This document shows, one piece after another, positions 4,482 through 5,169 of a stretch of 5,169 bases of DNA. The DNA is from Porticoccaceae bacterium (lineage in GTDB: Bacteria; Pseudomonadota; Gammaproteobacteria; Pseudomonadales; Porticoccaceae): the NCBI GenBank assembly GCA_030590275.1, contig JAUUYV010000172.1, forward strand, positions 1 to 5,169, given 5' to 3'. The notes beneath the pieces were generated by a model. It was not told the origin of the DNA. It saw only the letters and a program-made list of their open reading frames with translations, and made no database searches. How positions within the stretch are numbered: the first letter of the stretch is position 1; each line of letters begins with the position of its first letter. The translations under genes and the position numbers were made by a program.

Positions 4482-5169
4482 ATGAATGATCGAATCACCT
4501 TAAAACGTACGCTGTCTCTTCCCATGGTGGTTCTGTATGGGCTCGGCACAACCATTGGCGCTGGCATCTATGCCCTGGTTGGCGAAATAGCCAATGTCGC
4601 CGGATACTACGCTCCCGTTTCATTCTTTATCGCTGCTCTACTGGCAGGATTTACGGCAATATCATTTGCCGAGCTGTGCGGCCGTTTTCCTCGTGCGGCT
4701 GGTGCGGCCTTGTATGTAAAGCAAGGATTTTCCTCTGAGCGCCTATCCATTATTATCGGTCTTCTTGTGATTGCTGCCGGATTGGTTTCAGCCGCTGCAC
4801 TGGTTAATGGTTTTGTAGGGTATTTGCATCAATTCATCAATGTAGATCGTCTCATCGCGATCGTGATAGTGACCGTATTACTTGCTGGCATTGCCTCATG
4901 GGGCATCGCAGAGTCAGTCATGATAGCAAGCATTATTACTGTGGTTGAAATCGGTGGATTACTACTGGTAGTTGCCGTAAGCGGTGAAAGTTTATCCTCC
5001 TTCCCAGACCGATGGACTGAATTGATCCCCTCCACCGACATTACCAGCTGGGGAGGTATTTACCTTGGATCGATCCTCTCTTTCTACGCCTTTATTGGCT
5101 TCGAAGATATGGTCGACGTGGCTGAAGAAGTTAAAGACGTTAAACATAATCTTCCCCGTGCAATCCTGC
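4482..5169 (+). CDS. APC-superfamily amino acid permease, C-terminal half beyond window
   Basis: A cytoplasmic-membrane amino acid (or polyamine/organic cation) transporter; 229 codons are visible with no stop, about half the usual 420-480 residues. The first helix carries the APC unwound-helix motif GTTIGAGIYALVG (22-34). FAELCGRFPRAAGAALYVKQGF at 62-83 matches the conserved 'AEL..RFP..GG..Y' region after helix 2. Helices follow at about 88-115, 123-140 and 145-166. Helix 6 and its exit, SFYAFIGFEDMVDVAEEVKDVKHNLPRAI (200-228), match the strongly conserved 'GF(E/D)...AEE.K.P.+.LP.AI' signature of APC permeases. The ATG at 4482 is the first possible start, because in-frame TAG lies at 4476-4478. 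Its ribosome-binding site is an imperfect GGGGG (4467-4471) 10 bases upstream. The substrate cannot be assigned from this half. The promoter is not obvious: TTGCCA at 4435-4440 lacks a good -10. Confidence 0.93.
   Translation, partial: MNDRITLKRTLSLPMVVLYGLGTTIGAGIYALVGEIANVAGYYAPVSFFIAALLAGFTAISFAELCGRFPRAAGAALYVKQGFSSERLSIIIGLLVIAAGLVSAAALVNGFVGYLHQFINVDRLIAIVIVTVLLAGIASWGIAESVMIASIITVVEIGGLLLVVAVSGESLSSFPDRWTELIPSTDITSWGGIYLGSILSFYAFIGFEDMVDVAEEVKDVKHNLPRAIL

Overview
This window looks like an ordinary chromosomal stretch of a Gram-negative proteobacterium, most likely a gammaproteobacterium. That placement is an inference. It rests on an EmrB-type pump, a PsiE-family protein, a CaiB/BaiF CoA-transferase and clear AGGAG/GGGAGG ribosome-binding sites. 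No rRNA, tRNA, insertion sequence, CRISPR array, phage gene or plasmid gene is visible.

Layout: (1) Positions 1-1486, minus strand, hold a nearly complete 14-helix DHA2/EmrB-type drug efflux pump. Its C-terminus runs off the left edge. A 24-codon open frame with its own GGAGG lies just upstream and overlaps the pump start by ATGA. (2) Positions 1558-1785 are a divergent intergenic region with a candidate dyad operator. (3) Positions 1786-3493, plus strand, hold a family III CoA-transferase and then a carboxymuconolactone decarboxylase (CMD)-family protein 70 bases downstream. They are probably co-transcribed. (4) Positions 3494-3876 are a long AT-rich noncoding stretch. Its right part looks like a promoter/leader region, with a perfect palindrome, a -10-like box, a hairpin and repeated GAAACRGACA motifs. 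(5) Positions 3877-4362, plus strand, hold a PsiE-family membrane protein, followed by a strong stem-loop. (6) Position 4482 to the right edge, plus strand, holds the N-terminal half of an APC-superfamily amino acid permease.

The CoA-transferase and CMD protein plausibly serve one small catabolic step involving an acyl-CoA or a ring-derived acid. The substrate cannot be read from the sequence. The pump, the PsiE protein and the permease appear to be separate transcription units with no obvious functional link. I see no convincing undescribed system. The best leads are the short reading frame coupled to the pump gene and the repeat-rich control region in front of the PsiE-family gene.
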